A stretch of 64,000 nucleotides of DNA. Origin: Variovorax sp. DXTD-1 (lineage in GTDB: Bacteria; Pseudomonadota; Gammaproteobacteria; Burkholderiales; Burkholderiaceae_C). The stretch spans positions 186,001 through 250,000 of the forward strand of contig NZ_RWKH01000003.1 in assembly GCF_003984625.1 (NCBI RefSeq). Reading direction: 5' to 3'. Position 1 is the first letter of the stretch, and each line of letters opens with the position of its first letter. Of the stretch, positions 45,101 through 53,714 are shown piece by piece. The notes under the pieces are model-generated. The model was given only the letters and a program-made list of their open reading frames with translations, did not search any database and was not told the DNA's origin. The position numbers and the translations under genes were made by a program.

Positions 45101-48100
45101 GTAGCCGGACACGCTGGCCGGACGCACGGCCGAGAAGTTGTTGGCGGCCGAACCCGCACCCGCCGCGGCGAGCACGATGTTCTGGATGACGTTGGCGTTG
45201 GAGCCGTTGGGCCCGTTGAGCACGCCGTTGCCGGCCGTGGGCACGGAGCCCGGCGTGCTGCCGGCGCCGCTCACATTGCCGGCGCGCGTGATGCCGGGTT
45301 CGTAGCCCGCGGGCCGCGTCTCCGTCACGGTGTAGGTGCCGGGGGCGAGGTTCGCGAAGTTGTAGTCGCCGCTGGCGTCGGTGGTGGTGGTGCGCGTCAC
45401 CGGCTGTCCGTTGACGTCCGTGCCCGTGAGCGTGATGGCCACGCCTGCAATGCCGGGTTCGGTGGCCGGGGCGCCCTGCGCGCCGCTGCCGTCGCGGTCG
45501 TAGTACACGCGTCCCGAGATGCCCGCGGGCAGCAGTTCCCCGAAGTAGTACTCACCCTGTGTGAGCGGCGGGTTGGTGCCGGCCACGGTCACGCCCGTGA
45601 TGCTGTTGCCGCCGCCTTGCGCAGCGCCCGGTTGCCCGTTTGCGTTGGCTTTGCCCGGTGCGTAGTTGGCGGGCTGCGTTTCGGTGATGGTGTAGCCGCC
45701 GGGCGCCGAGGGCGGCACATTGCGGAACTCGTAGCTGCCGTCCGGGCCCGAGGGCACGGCGACGATGTTGACCGGGTTGCCCGCGGCATCGGTGCCGGTG
45801 AGGCGCAATTCCACGGTGGGAATGCCGGTGTCGCCCGCCTGCGGCACGCCGTCGTTGTTGCCGTCGACGAACACGCGCACCGGAATGCGGGTGAGCAGTT
45901 CGCCGAAGTCGTAGCCGGTGCCGTTCACGTTCGAGCGCAATGCGATGGCGCTCACCACGTCGTTGCCCGCGGTGCCTCCGGCCGTGCCGGCCGCATCGCT
46001 GCCATCCGCGAAGGCGGCGGGCTGCGTCTCGGTCACCACATAGCTGCCGGGCAGGAGGTTGTTGAAGGCGTAGTTGCCGGTACCGCTGGCCGTGGTGGCC
46101 GTGGTCGACACCGGGTTGCCGAACATGTCGGTGCCGGTGAGCGTGACCGTCACGCCCGCGATGCCGGGATCGCCCGCGCTCGCGGCGTTGTTGTAGTCGG
46201 CATCGCGGTACACGCGGCCGGCAAGGCTCGCGGGGCGCACTTCGCCGAAGTTGTTGCTGGTCGAAGTGCCGCCCGCGCCGAGCACGATGGTGTCGATGCG
46301 GTTGGCGTTGGAGCCGTTGGGCCCGTTCGAAGCGCCCGCCGGCACGGTGCCTGCGGTGCTGCCCGCGCCGGTGACGCCGCCCGCGCGGGTGATGCCCGGC
46401 TGGTAGGCCGCGGGCTGGTCCTCGGCCACGCTGTAGGTGCCCGCGGGCACGGTGAAGCTCCAGGTGCCGTCGGTGGCCGTGGTGGTGGTCAGCGAGACGG
46501 CGTTGCCCAGGCTGTCGGTGCCGGTCAGGCGCATGGTGACGCCGCCAATGCCGGACTCGCCGGTGTCGATCTGGCCGTCGCCGTCCAGGTCTTCATACAC
46601 ACGGCCGCTGAGCGCGCTGCTCTGCACGGTGATGCTGCCCTGGTTGAAGTTGTTGCCCGCGTTCGGATCGGAACCACCGTTGGTGTCGCCCGAGCCGGTG
46701 GTCACCAGGTGCGCGCGGTTGGTGAACGGCGTGCCGTTGGCGGGCGTGCTGCCCGTGGTCGTGCGCACCGGAATGCGCACGGTGGCCGTGCCGTTGGCCG
46801 GCATCGAAGTGATGGCGCAGCTCACGCTGGTGCCGCCCGCGCTGCCCGTGCAGGTTGGCGCGGCGGGTGTGAAGCTGCCGCCGGTCACGGTGAACACCGG
46901 CGTGCCCGTCAGCGCCAGGCCCGTGGGCAGCGTGTCGGTAAAGCTCGTGGTCTCGGCACTGTCTGGGCCGTTGTTGCGCAGCTGCACGAGCCAGTCGAAG
47001 CTCTGGCCGATAGCCACGGTGGCAAGCGGCGTTGCGGTGCCCGTTGAAACAGCGGTCTTGGAGACCACCTCCACATCGGCCTTGAACCGGAAGGTGGTGT
47101 TCTCGACCACCGTGTTGTTGCCCTGGCTCGTGTCGAAGGCATTGCGCGCGGCATCCTGGAAGTCGACAGCAGCGCGGTTCTGGAACGTGCCGCGCGAGAC
47201 GCCGCGCAGGACTACCTGGACCTGCAGCGAGTTGGATTCGCCTGTTGCACCGGTACCGGTGCCGCCGATGGCCGGGATCGTGAATACGATCTGCCCGCCG
47301 GACGAACCGACTGCGGGTGTCGTGACGCCGACTCCGGCCGGCGCGCTGGCCGACACGAACGTGGGCGCCGGTTCACCGTTGGTTCCCGCGGTGGGCAGGT
47401 TGTCGATGAGCCGAACCCCCTCGGCTGTCGAGGCGCTGTTGTTCGAGACCGTGATCGTGTAGGTGACGTTGTCGCCCACGTTCACCGGATCGACGTCATC
47501 GCGCTTGGTCACCACCAGGTCGTACACGGGCGCGGTCACGCTGGTACCGGCCGCTGCCTGATTGTTGGTGGCGTTGCCCTCCGGCGTGGCGGTGCTGACG
47601 GCAACGTTGTTGGTAATGGTGGTGCCGTTGATCGCATAGAGCGGACGCACCTCCACCGTGACCGTCTGCTGCTCGTTGCGCACGAGCGAACTCCAGGTGC
47701 ACACGAGCTGGTTGTTGCCAGGGCCGGTCGGCTGCGTGGCATTGGGCGGGGGCGTGCAGCTGCCACCATTCGAGGCCACGGCCCTGATGAACATCAGCCC
47801 CGACGGCAGGGTGTCAGTGACCTGCACGTTGTAGGCGCGGCTGAAGCTGTCCTCCTGAACGGACCGGTTGCGCGCGGTAAGGGTGTAGGTGAGCACCTGG
47901 CCGACCGGCACCGAACCCGGACTTGCGGTCTTGGTCACCGTCACATCGGCCACGGCATTGAAGAAGCCGGTGGCGGAACCGCTGTTGGTCAGGCCCGCGT
48001 CGTCGAGCACCGGATCGGCCGGCATGGCTGCGATGGCGCTCGCCTTGTTGGCGATCTGGAAGGCGTTGTCCGAGGCCGAAGCGCCGTCGCCGAAATGCCG

Positions 48101-50233
48101 GGCCTGGACGCTGATCACCGGACACAGCGGCACCGCCGTCACGGGATCGGTGCTCGCACGGCACACCGGCAGCTGGGCGATGTTGCAGTTCGCAAGCGAT
48201 GTGTCGCCCGCGCCGCCCGAGGGGGCGGGCACCGCGCAACTACCTGCAAAGGTCGCGGCATTGGCGGTCTGCGACACCGCGGGCGTGCCCACCACTTGCA
48301 AGAAGCGGTCGCTGACCGCAACGTTCTGCGCCACCGAGGGGCCGCTGTTGACCACCTCGATCTCCCAGGTGATCGCCTGGCCCGCGGTCTGGCGGTTGCC
48401 CGTGCTGTTGCCGATGCCCACCACGCGCTTCAAGACTTTGACGTCGGCATAGTTGGCGCTGTCGTCCACGCCGGTGCCCAGGCTGACGCAGTCGTTGCCG
48501 GTGTTGGCGTCGGGGTCTGCCCCCGAAGTGGGCGCACTCGAGGGCAGCGCCACGTTCACGCACATGCTGTTGACAATGGGGGCGTTGCCCGCCGGCACCG
48601 CGGGGATCGTGACGTTCACGGTCACGAAGCCGGCATTGCGCGCGCTGCCGCCGTTCGAGGTGTCCACCGGGATGTCGGAACCCAGCGTGCGCGTGCAGTT
48701 CACCGTGGCGGGCCCGTCGACCGGAGCCGTAACGGTGGAACCGCCCTTGGTGATCGTGCAGGTATAGCTCCCCTGCCCGACGCTGTTGATGCGCACGCCG
48801 GCCGGCAGGTCGTCGACCAGGTTGACGGTGCTGCCCGCCAGGAGGCGGGTGCCGCCCAGGTTGGTGGCGCCCACCTGGTAGTCGAAGGGCTGGTTGATCG
48901 GCACGTTGTTCTGCGGCCAGCCGCGACGCTTGTCGGCGCGGAAGTCGGTGGCGGAATTCGCCACGTCGGCGGGTACGCTGCCGGTGGCCGATGTCGCCAC
49001 GGGTCCGGCGGCATTTACCGTCGCTTCGTTGACCACGCCCGTGCCGGCGGTCAGGGCAGTCACGGGAACGACGATGTTGCCGAGCGACTGGCTGGCACCG
49101 CCTGCGCCGCCGACGTTGGCGCGCGTGCAGCTCACGGTCTGGCCGGAGACCGAGCAGGTCCACCCCGGGTCCGCCGTCACCGTGCCATTGATCTGGAAGT
49201 TGGCTGGCAAGGTGTCGGTCACCGTCACGCCCGTGGGCGCGCTGCCGCTGAAGCGCGGCGTCAGCGTGAAGTTGAAACGCTGGCCCACGAGCAGCTGGCC
49301 GCCGTTGTGGGTCTTGGTCATCGAGAGCACCGTGCCCGCGGTAATCGTGGTGTTGGCGGTTGCATTGTTGTTCGTGGGCACGCCATCGCCAATCGAGCCC
49401 GCGGGCGCGATCGCCGGCTGGTGCGTGATGGTGGAACCCGCGGCCCCCGTGACCACGCCGTTGACGGTGATCGTGCGGCTGCCATTGGGCGAGAGGACGC
49501 CGACGTCGCAGGTCAGCTGGCTGCCGGCAATCGAGCATCCCGAAGGCAGGCCGCTGCCCGAGACCGACAGGCCCGTGGGAATGTTGTAGGTCAGCGTCGA
49601 GCCCGAACTCGCATCGGGCCCGTTGTTGGTGAGCGTGAAGGCGATCGGTACAGTCGCGCCGCTGGAGGCGGTGGCAGGCGCCGTGATGACCAGGGCGACG
49701 TCGGCGCCTTGGTTCACAGTGATCGTCTTGGTCTCGCTGGCGCCGCCGCCCTCAGGAGTTGCCGTGACGCTCAGCGTGCCTTGCGAGACGGTGCGCAGCC
49801 GCAGCTCGAAGTCACGGGTCTGGTTGGCCGCCAGCGTGATGCCCGAGCAGGTCACCGTGCCGGGCCCTGCCTCGCCCACGTTGACCGTCGAGGCGCAACT
49901 GCCCACCGGCACCGCGCCCGTGCCCATGTAGACGCTGTTGGCCGGGATGGTGTAGGTGAACGAGGTGCCCGGCGGCCCGATCGGCAGGCCGTCAGTCTCG
50001 GCGACGGTCACGGTGCTGGTGACCGTTCCGCCGGCCGGAACGATGTTGGGCACATGCACCAGGCTGGAAACCTGCGGTATGGCATGGGCGGCCGTGGCCA
50101 GCAGCAAACTTGCAAGCGGAACGGCGATGAACGCCGGCATCCGCGCCATGCGCCTGCGCAGCGCCTTTCGCGCAAGCTTGAAGAAATCGCTCGGCGCTTT
50201 CGCGCCCGACAAGATCGTTGGGGTGTTGGACAT
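42188..50233 (-). CDS. Giant DUF11 / SdrD B-like repeat surface protein
   Basis: A 2681-residue protein. The N-terminus has about 25 charged residues and then a signal peptide (FIAVPLASLLLATAAHA). Residues about 55-1200 are a series of DUF11-type Ig-like repeats (NNGPD, VTDTLP, NNATA motifs). Residues about 1205-2180 are SdrD B-like repeats, each opening like SGRVYEDLDGDG and containing GVTVTLTGTD; eight are clear and a ninth is diverged. Another DUF11 repeat and one SdrD-like repeat (GKVYDDKNANGYQD) follow. There is no LPXTG, Por or autotransporter barrel. The final 90 residues look like a degenerate OmpA-type motif. GAGGGA precedes the ATG. Expected to be exported and extended, perhaps an adhesin or matrix protein held by the downstream barrel. 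Confidence 0.88.
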   Translation of the reverse strand: MSNTPTILSGAKAPSDFFKLARKALRRRMARMPAFIAVPLASLLLATAAHAIPQVSSLVHVPNIVPAGGTVTSTVTVAETDGLPIGPPGTSFTYTIPANSVYMGTGAVPVGSCASTVNVGEAGPGTVTCSGITLAANQTRDFELRLRTVSQGTLSVTATPEGGGASETKTITVNQGADVALVITAPATASSGATVPIAFTLTNNGPDASSGSTLTYNIPTGLSVSGSGLPSGCSIAGSQLTCDVGVLSPNGSRTITVNGVVTGAAGSTITHQPAIAPAGSIGDGVPTNNNATANTTITAGTVLSMTKTHNGGQLLVGQRFNFTLTPRFSGSAPTGVTVTDTLPANFQINGTVTADPGWTCSVSGQTVSCTRANVGGAGGASQSLGNIVVPVTALTAGTGVVNEATVNAAGPVATSATGSVPADVANSATDFRADKRRGWPQNNVPINQPFDYQVGATNLGGTRLLAGSTVNLVDDLPAGVRINSVGQGSYTCTITKGGSTVTAPVDGPATVNCTRTLGSDIPVDTSNGGSARNAGFVTVNVTIPAVPAGNAPIVNSMCVNVALPSSAPTSGADPDANTGNDCVSLGTGVDDSANYADVKVLKRVVGIGNSTGNRQTAGQAITWEIEVVNSGPSVAQNVAVSDRFLQVVGTPAVSQTANAATFAGSCAVPAPSGGAGDTSLANCNIAQLPVCRASTDPVTAVPLCPVISVQARHFGDGASASDNAFQIANKASAIAAMPADPVLDDAGLTNSGSATGFFNAVADVTVTKTASPGSVPVGQVLTYTLTARNRSVQEDSFSRAYNVQVTDTLPSGLMFIRAVASNGGSCTPPPNATQPTGPGNNQLVCTWSSLVRNEQQTVTVEVRPLYAINGTTITNNVAVSTATPEGNATNNQAAAGTSVTAPVYDLVVTKRDDVDPVNVGDNVTYTITVSNNSASTAEGVRLIDNLPTAGTNGEPAPTFVSASAPAGVGVTTPAVGSSGGQIVFTIPAIGGTGTGATGESNSLQVQVVLRGVSRGTFQNRAAVDFQDAARNAFDTSQGNNTVVENTTFRFKADVEVVSKTAVSTGTATPLATVAIGQSFDWLVQLRNNGPDSAETTSFTDTLPTGLALTGTPVFTVTGGSFTPAAPTCTGSAGGTSVSCAITSMPANGTATVRIPVRTTTGSTPANGTPFTNRAHLVTTGSGDTNGGSDPNAGNNFNQGSITVQSSALSGRVYEDLDGDGQIDTGESGIGGVTMRLTGTDSLGNAVSLTTTTATDGTWSFTVPAGTYSVAEDQPAAYQPGITRAGGVTGAGSTAGTVPAGASNGPNGSNANRIDTIVLGAGGTSTSNNFGEVRPASLAGRVYRDADYNNAASAGDPGIAGVTVTLTGTDMFGNPVSTTATTASGTGNYAFNNLLPGSYVVTETQPAAFADGSDAAGTAGGTAGNDVVSAIALRSNVNGTGYDFGELLTRIPVRVFVDGNNDGVPQAGDTGIPTVELRLTGTDAAGNPVNIVAVPSGPDGSYEFRNVPPSAPGGYTITETQPANYAPGKANANGQPGAAQGGGNSITGVTVAGTNPPLTQGEYYFGELLPAGISGRVYYDRDGSGAQGAPATEPGIAGVAITLTGTDVNGQPVTRTTTTDASGDYNFANLAPGTYTVTETRPAGYEPGITRAGNVSGAGSTPGSVPTAGNGVLNGPNGSNANVIQNIVLAAAGAGSAANNFSAVRPASVSGYVYADVAPSNGTRDTAEPGIAGTTVRVTGTDFLGNPVTHTVQAAADGRYLVDKLLPGTYQIDETQPDGVADGPESLGTVGGAPRGTLNPGSVNDRFGALVLASEDAGIDYNFGERGGQIAGWVYVDSNNDGIRQAGEPGIPGVTLTLTGRSASGLAVNATVVTDANGRYVFTGLLPADATGYTVRETQPVTYADGLDAVGTLDGTASGTLGNDVLSAIAYRGGNGDNYNFGERGASLAGTVYNDANRNGTREPQDLPIAGVTITLTGTDAAGNPVTRTAVTGPDGRYELAGLPLPGTGGYTVTETQPSGYDEGIAIPGTLGGSAQGTNQIRVNFTTLAANGTGYDFNEHNNLPASLTGTVWFDQNHNRGRESGEGQGEGWTVELMRCADGGNACPETAATVLYTVTTGADGSYRFGDLTPGEYRVRFRSPDGRVVGGVWPTDAAQNGAGGPYPTPAASDPRFSIKVRVNAGANVQRQDLPYDPGGVVYDSVSGTPVPGAVVRLVGPPGFDPAQHLLDGRDTYTTGPNGTYDFFVLPGAPAGEYRLAVTPPGSYLPSSIYPPAAGGLGTQSCSAPANGPAPAQSNPCVVSPGAGLVPGAGYYLAFQMPGGGGQHVVANNIPLDPSDATLIELRKTSSKLTVKKGELLPYRITARNTRGNPVPGVAVVDTLPPGFRYVQGSLTVRTMPGGVALPVVPQINGRQVVVPGQNFAPNETKEYLMVAGVGVGVGEGEFVNQVIATQGVGGRVLSNLATATVRVVPDALFDCTDVIGKVYDDKNANGYQDEGEPGLANVRIATVNGVLVTTDAEGRYHIACAAIPKEGTGSNLVLKLDDRTLPSGYRTTSENPAAERATRGKVLKVNFGATVHRVVRLALQGTAFEDGNAALRAGFVPELDRTVNVLAEKASVLRLAYKAAPGEAESLGRQRTDAVKAAVLSRWKQLGEQRESRKEPPLFNLDIEVELVPAATPAVKP
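43700..46620 (-). repeat. Tandem SdrD B-like coding repeats
   Basis: About nine units of roughly 300-360 bases within the giant surface-protein gene, seen as protein repeats (VYxDxNxDGxxDxGEPGIAGVTVTLTGTD, then an ETQPxxYxxG segment and an NFGE end). Some units remain close at DNA level: the stretch around 45193-45217 recurs almost unchanged around 46306-46332. Such repeats can change number by recombination. Confidence 0.8.
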
Positions 50234-50455
50234 CCCGTCCCTCGTAATGGCTCTGATGGCCCTGGCACCGTGCGTTAGGGCGCCGCGGAATGCGGCGCAG
50301 GCGTCCAGGAAAGAGCGCGATTGTTCGACGAGACCGAGTTACAAACTTTTGCTACACGGGACGCAATGTTTGTTAAAACTGACATTCACTTACGATTTCG
50401 ACGGAGCGTGAATTCCGTCACACGCGCTTTTGCGGGACCGCCCTACGCTAGACGA
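50234..50455. promoter_or_regulatory. Divergent region: surface-protein operon / two-component system
   Basis: These 222 bases separate the giant surface-protein gene (minus) from the response regulator gene (plus). The stretch 50335-50410 is the AT-rich part and probably holds promoters, but I could not assign -35/-10 pairs. An ATG at 50366 could extend the regulator, so part of it may be coding. Confidence 0.45.
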
Positions 50456-51283
50456 ATGTCTTACTGGTCCTCCGTTCCACCGCGGCGTGCGCACATCCTG
50501 CTGGTGGATGACAACATCGACGAAATGCAGCTTCTGCTCGCTGCCTTGCGGGGCGAGGGACATCGCATCAGCATGGCTTTCGACGCCATGCAGGGCTACA
50601 GGCGGGCGACGGCCCTGCAGCCGGACCTGATCCTGCTGGACGTGCGCATGGGCGGTTCCAGCGGCTTTGCCGCGTGCCGGCTGCTGAAGGCTGACCGGGC
50701 GACGGCGCATATTCCTGTGATCTTCGTGACGTCGTCCTGTTCGCTGGAGGAAAGGCTCACCGGCCTGCACGAAGGTGCGGTCGACTACATCCTCAAGCCG
50801 TACGAGCCGGCCGAAGTGCTGGCGCGCGTCTCCGTGCACCTGGTACTGGCCAGCAGCAAGCACGTGCACGCGGACGCCTCGGACGCCGGAACACCGCCCA
50901 ATGAGCCAAAGGAAGCCGGCCCCGATCGGGTCATTGCATTGGCTGCCCAGCGGGTCGTGATGTCGGACCTGGCGAACGTGCCCCCGCTGCCCGAATTGGC
51001 CGCGCGCGTGGGCACGCATGAAAAGCGCCTCTCGCGCGTATTTCGCGAATTGACGGGCCGCACGGTGTTCGAGTTCGTGCGCGAAGCCCGGCTCTTCGAG
51101 GCACGCCGGCTGCTCGCGAAATCGGCGCTCAGCGTCGAGGAAGTGGGTCTTGCGGTCGGGTTCTCGAGCGCCGCGAATTTCTCGACCGCCTTCCGCGAGC
51201 GTTTTCAGGCCACGCCGAGCGGCTTTCGCAGCACGCTTGGCGGCAAGGGCATGCCGCTGCCTTTGCCCGTCTCCGAGGCATGA
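50456..51283 (+). CDS. Response regulator, REC + AraC-type HTH
   Basis: A 275-residue protein. The receiver domain (about 10-130) has HILLVDDN, the phospho-acceptor Asp in LILLDVRMGG, TSS and the Lys in ILKPYEP. The C-terminal domain (about 165-265) is AraC-type: LAARVGTHEKRLSRVFRELTGRTVFEFVREARLFEARRLL, then VGLAVGFSSAANFSTAFRERF. The start is the ATG at 50456; a longer reading from 50321 has an N-terminus unlike a receiver domain. The histidine kinase gene follows eight bases after the stop, so they form a two-component pair. Its divergent position next to the surface-protein operon makes that operon a plausible target. Confidence 0.92.
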   Translation: MSYWSSVPPRRAHILLVDDNIDEMQLLLAALRGEGHRISMAFDAMQGYRRATALQPDLILLDVRMGGSSGFAACRLLKADRATAHIPVIFVTSSCSLEERLTGLHEGAVDYILKPYEPAEVLARVSVHLVLASSKHVHADASDAGTPPNEPKEAGPDRVIALAAQRVVMSDLANVPPLPELAARVGTHEKRLSRVFRELTGRTVFEFVREARLFEARRLLAKSALSVEEVGLAVGFSSAANFSTAFRERFQATPSGFRSTLGGKGMPLPLPVSEA

Positions 51284-51290
51284 GGGGGTC

Positions 51291-53618
51291 GTGACTGCGG
51301 TGCGCAACGTTCTGCTGTTGTGCACAGCTTTCTGCGTTTGCTTGTGTATTCAGCCTGCGCAGGCCGCAGCGCTGCATTTGCACGATGCCGCGCACCTGCC
51401 CATCGCGCTGGACGACAAGGTCGAGATTCTTGAAGACCGGAAAGCCGAACTCTCGCTGGAGGCCGTGGAGGCCCTGCAGGCCCAGAACGGCGACTCATCG
51501 GGGGGCTTCGTGCCGGGCACCCGGGCGCGCATGCGCCCGGGCTTTTCGAACTCCGTGTTCTGGCTGCGGCTTTCGATTGCGAACGACAGCAACGCTGTGC
51601 GCCCGCTGCGCCTGGTGCTCAACACCACGTGGCTCCAGTACGTCGACTTTCATGTGCAACAGGGACAGCTCGGCAAGGCACTCCCGAGAACATGGCGGCA
51701 TGAGGCGGCCGGCGTTTCCATGCCCGACAACCTTCATCGCAAGGCCGACCGCGTACCCACGCTCGCATTGAAGTTGCGGCCGGGCGAATTTGCCAATGTG
51801 CTGGTACGCGTGCAAAGCCACAGCAGCGTCAAGCTGGCGCCGGTGCTGCACAGCCCCGACACCTGGCGCGAGTACGAGAGCAGCCATGCACTGATCGACG
51901 GCCTTCTTATCGGCGGCCTGCTGGTGCTCGCGGCGTATTCGCTGGCGGTGTGGGGCATCTCGCGCAAGGGGGCGATGGCTTCGCAGAGCCTCGGGTTCGC
52001 CCTGGTCGCGCTCTACGAAGCCGCCTACCGCGGCTACGCGCGGCTGCTTCTCTGGCCCGACAGCACTGAATGGAGCTACCGCGCGGCGGGCTTCATTGCC
52101 GGTTGCTGCGTGCTGAACATGGTGCTGTACCTGCATGCGCTCTCGCGCGGCGGCCCGGTGCGCCGGCCGGGCCTGTACGTGCTGGTGGGGTTGACCGCGG
52201 CGCAGGCGCTGGTAACGCTCGGAACCCTGCTGGGCAGCTATCCGCTTTTCGCGCAGGCCGGCACCGCGAGCGCCTTGGCGCTGGTGCTGTCCCTGACGAT
52301 CAGCAGTTTCGTCTACATGCGCCGCGCCGGGCCGGGTGGGCGGCTGGCTTTTCCGGTGATGGTGGTCATCGCCCTGGGCGTGTGCCTGCGGCAGGCCGAG
52401 CTCTCCATGCCGGAGCACACGATTCCGGGCTTCGACGCCTATGCGCTGGGCTTTCCGGGCTTGCTGGTCGGGCTGCTGGTGCTGGCGGCATGGACCCACC
52501 ACCTCTCGCAACAGCAGCACGCCGCGCAGCGCAAGCTGGTTCAGTGGCAGGCGCAGGAGCAACAGCGGTTGCACAACGAAGTGGCGCGCAAGACACGCGC
52601 GCTCAATGCCGCACTGGAGCAAGCCGAACAGCGCGCGCGCGAGCAGACGCGGCTCATGGCCTACATCAGCCATGACCTGCGCGCACCGCTGGCCACCATC
52701 GTGGGACATGCCCGCATGCTGCAGGGCGAACTTGCGGCGGCGCCGCCGCAACTGCAGGCCATCGAACGCAGCGCCAACTACCAGCTTGCGCTGGTCGACG
52801 ACCTGCTCGAATACGCCAAGGGCGAGTTGCTGCCGCTGGCGCTCGACCCCAAGCCGATCCGCCTGCCCGCGCTGATCGAGGACATCGCACAGTACGCGTC
52901 CGCGTTGGCGCACCGCCGCAACAACCGCTTCATGCTCGAAGTCAGAGGCACGCTTCCGCCGGCCGTGCGCCTGGACAGCAAGCGCTTTCAGCAGCTGCTG
53001 CTGAACCTGCTTTCGAACGCCGCCAAGTTCACATACAACGGGCAGATGGGCCTGCGCGTGCAGGCACACCCCGCCGAGCAGCAATGGCGGCTGAGCCTGG
53101 AGGTCTGGGACAGCGGCATCGGCATCGACAGCAAAGACCAGCGGCGCGTGTTTCGCGCCTTCACGCAGGCGGACCCCGCCGCGGCCGGAAGCGGCCTCGG
53201 TCTGGCGATTGCGCGGCGCATCGTTCAGCGCATGGGCGGCGAGCTGCAACTCGACAGCCGCCGCCATCTGGGCACGCGGCTGCGTTTTTCAGTGGTGGTC
53301 GATGCCGCATCGGAGGACGAGGCTCCCCTCCCCATCGCCGGCGACGTGCCACCCGAGCCGCACCCTCCGGTGGATACACCGCGGCGGCAGATGCGGCCGG
53401 TGCCCGAGATTGCACCGCTCCCCCTGGGCGCGCGAAACGAGCTCGAAGCACTGGCGCGCGACGGCCGCTGGACCGATCTGCACGAATGGGTCGACCGGCT
53501 TGCGGCAGACCCGCGCCACCACGCGCTGGTGAAGGCGGTGCGCCAGGCGCTGGAAAGCCTCGACTTCGATCACATCAGCCACCTGGCGCGGGCTACGCCT
53601 TGCGCGGCGCCGGACTGA
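51291..53618 (+). CDS. Hybrid-free sensor histidine kinase with 7TM-DISM input
   Basis: About 775 residues. A signal peptide is followed by an extracellular 7TMR-DISM-type beta domain (SNSVFWLRLSIANDS), a run of about seven membrane helices (about 205-400), a coiled-coil segment, then HisKA (YISHDLRAPLATIVGHARML, phospho-His) and HATPase (LLLNLLSNAAKF, WDSGIGID, GSGLGLAIARRIV). About 75 residues after the ATPase domain form a helical extension of unknown role. GTG 51291 is chosen: GAGGGG overlaps the preceding stop just upstream, and the next residues form the signal peptide. 7TM-DISM proteins usually sense extracellular carbohydrates or other ligands. It pairs with the upstream REC-AraC regulator. 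Confidence 0.9.
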   Translation: MTAVRNVLLLCTAFCVCLCIQPAQAAALHLHDAAHLPIALDDKVEILEDRKAELSLEAVEALQAQNGDSSGGFVPGTRARMRPGFSNSVFWLRLSIANDSNAVRPLRLVLNTTWLQYVDFHVQQGQLGKALPRTWRHEAAGVSMPDNLHRKADRVPTLALKLRPGEFANVLVRVQSHSSVKLAPVLHSPDTWREYESSHALIDGLLIGGLLVLAAYSLAVWGISRKGAMASQSLGFALVALYEAAYRGYARLLLWPDSTEWSYRAAGFIAGCCVLNMVLYLHALSRGGPVRRPGLYVLVGLTAAQALVTLGTLLGSYPLFAQAGTASALALVLSLTISSFVYMRRAGPGGRLAFPVMVVIALGVCLRQAELSMPEHTIPGFDAYALGFPGLLVGLLVLAAWTHHLSQQQHAAQRKLVQWQAQEQQRLHNEVARKTRALNAALEQAEQRAREQTRLMAYISHDLRAPLATIVGHARMLQGELAAAPPQLQAIERSANYQLALVDDLLEYAKGELLPLALDPKPIRLPALIEDIAQYASALAHRRNNRFMLEVRGTLPPAVRLDSKRFQQLLLNLLSNAAKFTYNGQMGLRVQAHPAEQQWRLSLEVWDSGIGIDSKDQRRVFRAFTQADPAAAGSGLGLAIARRIVQRMGGELQLDSRRHLGTRLRFSVVVDAASEDEAPLPIAGDVPPEPHPPVDTPRRQMRPVPEIAPLPLGARNELEALARDGRWTDLHEWVDRLAADPRHHALVKAVRQALESLDFDHISHLARATPCAAPD

Positions 53619-53714
53619 CTCAAGCGCCAAGGCGAGTATCGGCACGCTGGGAGCGGGCATTCTTCGCCGCAAGACTGCGGATGCTAAATTGGGCCAGGAT
53701 TGTGAAAACGCTGG

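Noticed and set aside
43700..46620. Regularly spaced similar sequences considered as a CRISPR-like array
   Set aside because: Units are about 300-360 bases, remain in one reading frame and encode SdrD B-like protein repeats; there are no short direct repeats with unique spacers.
42149..47047. 1632-codon plus-strand open frame opposite the surface-protein gene
   Set aside because: It is low-complexity Gly/Ala/Arg/His protein created by third-position GC of the repeat-rich minus-strand gene. The 48095-50278 frame is rejected for the same reason.
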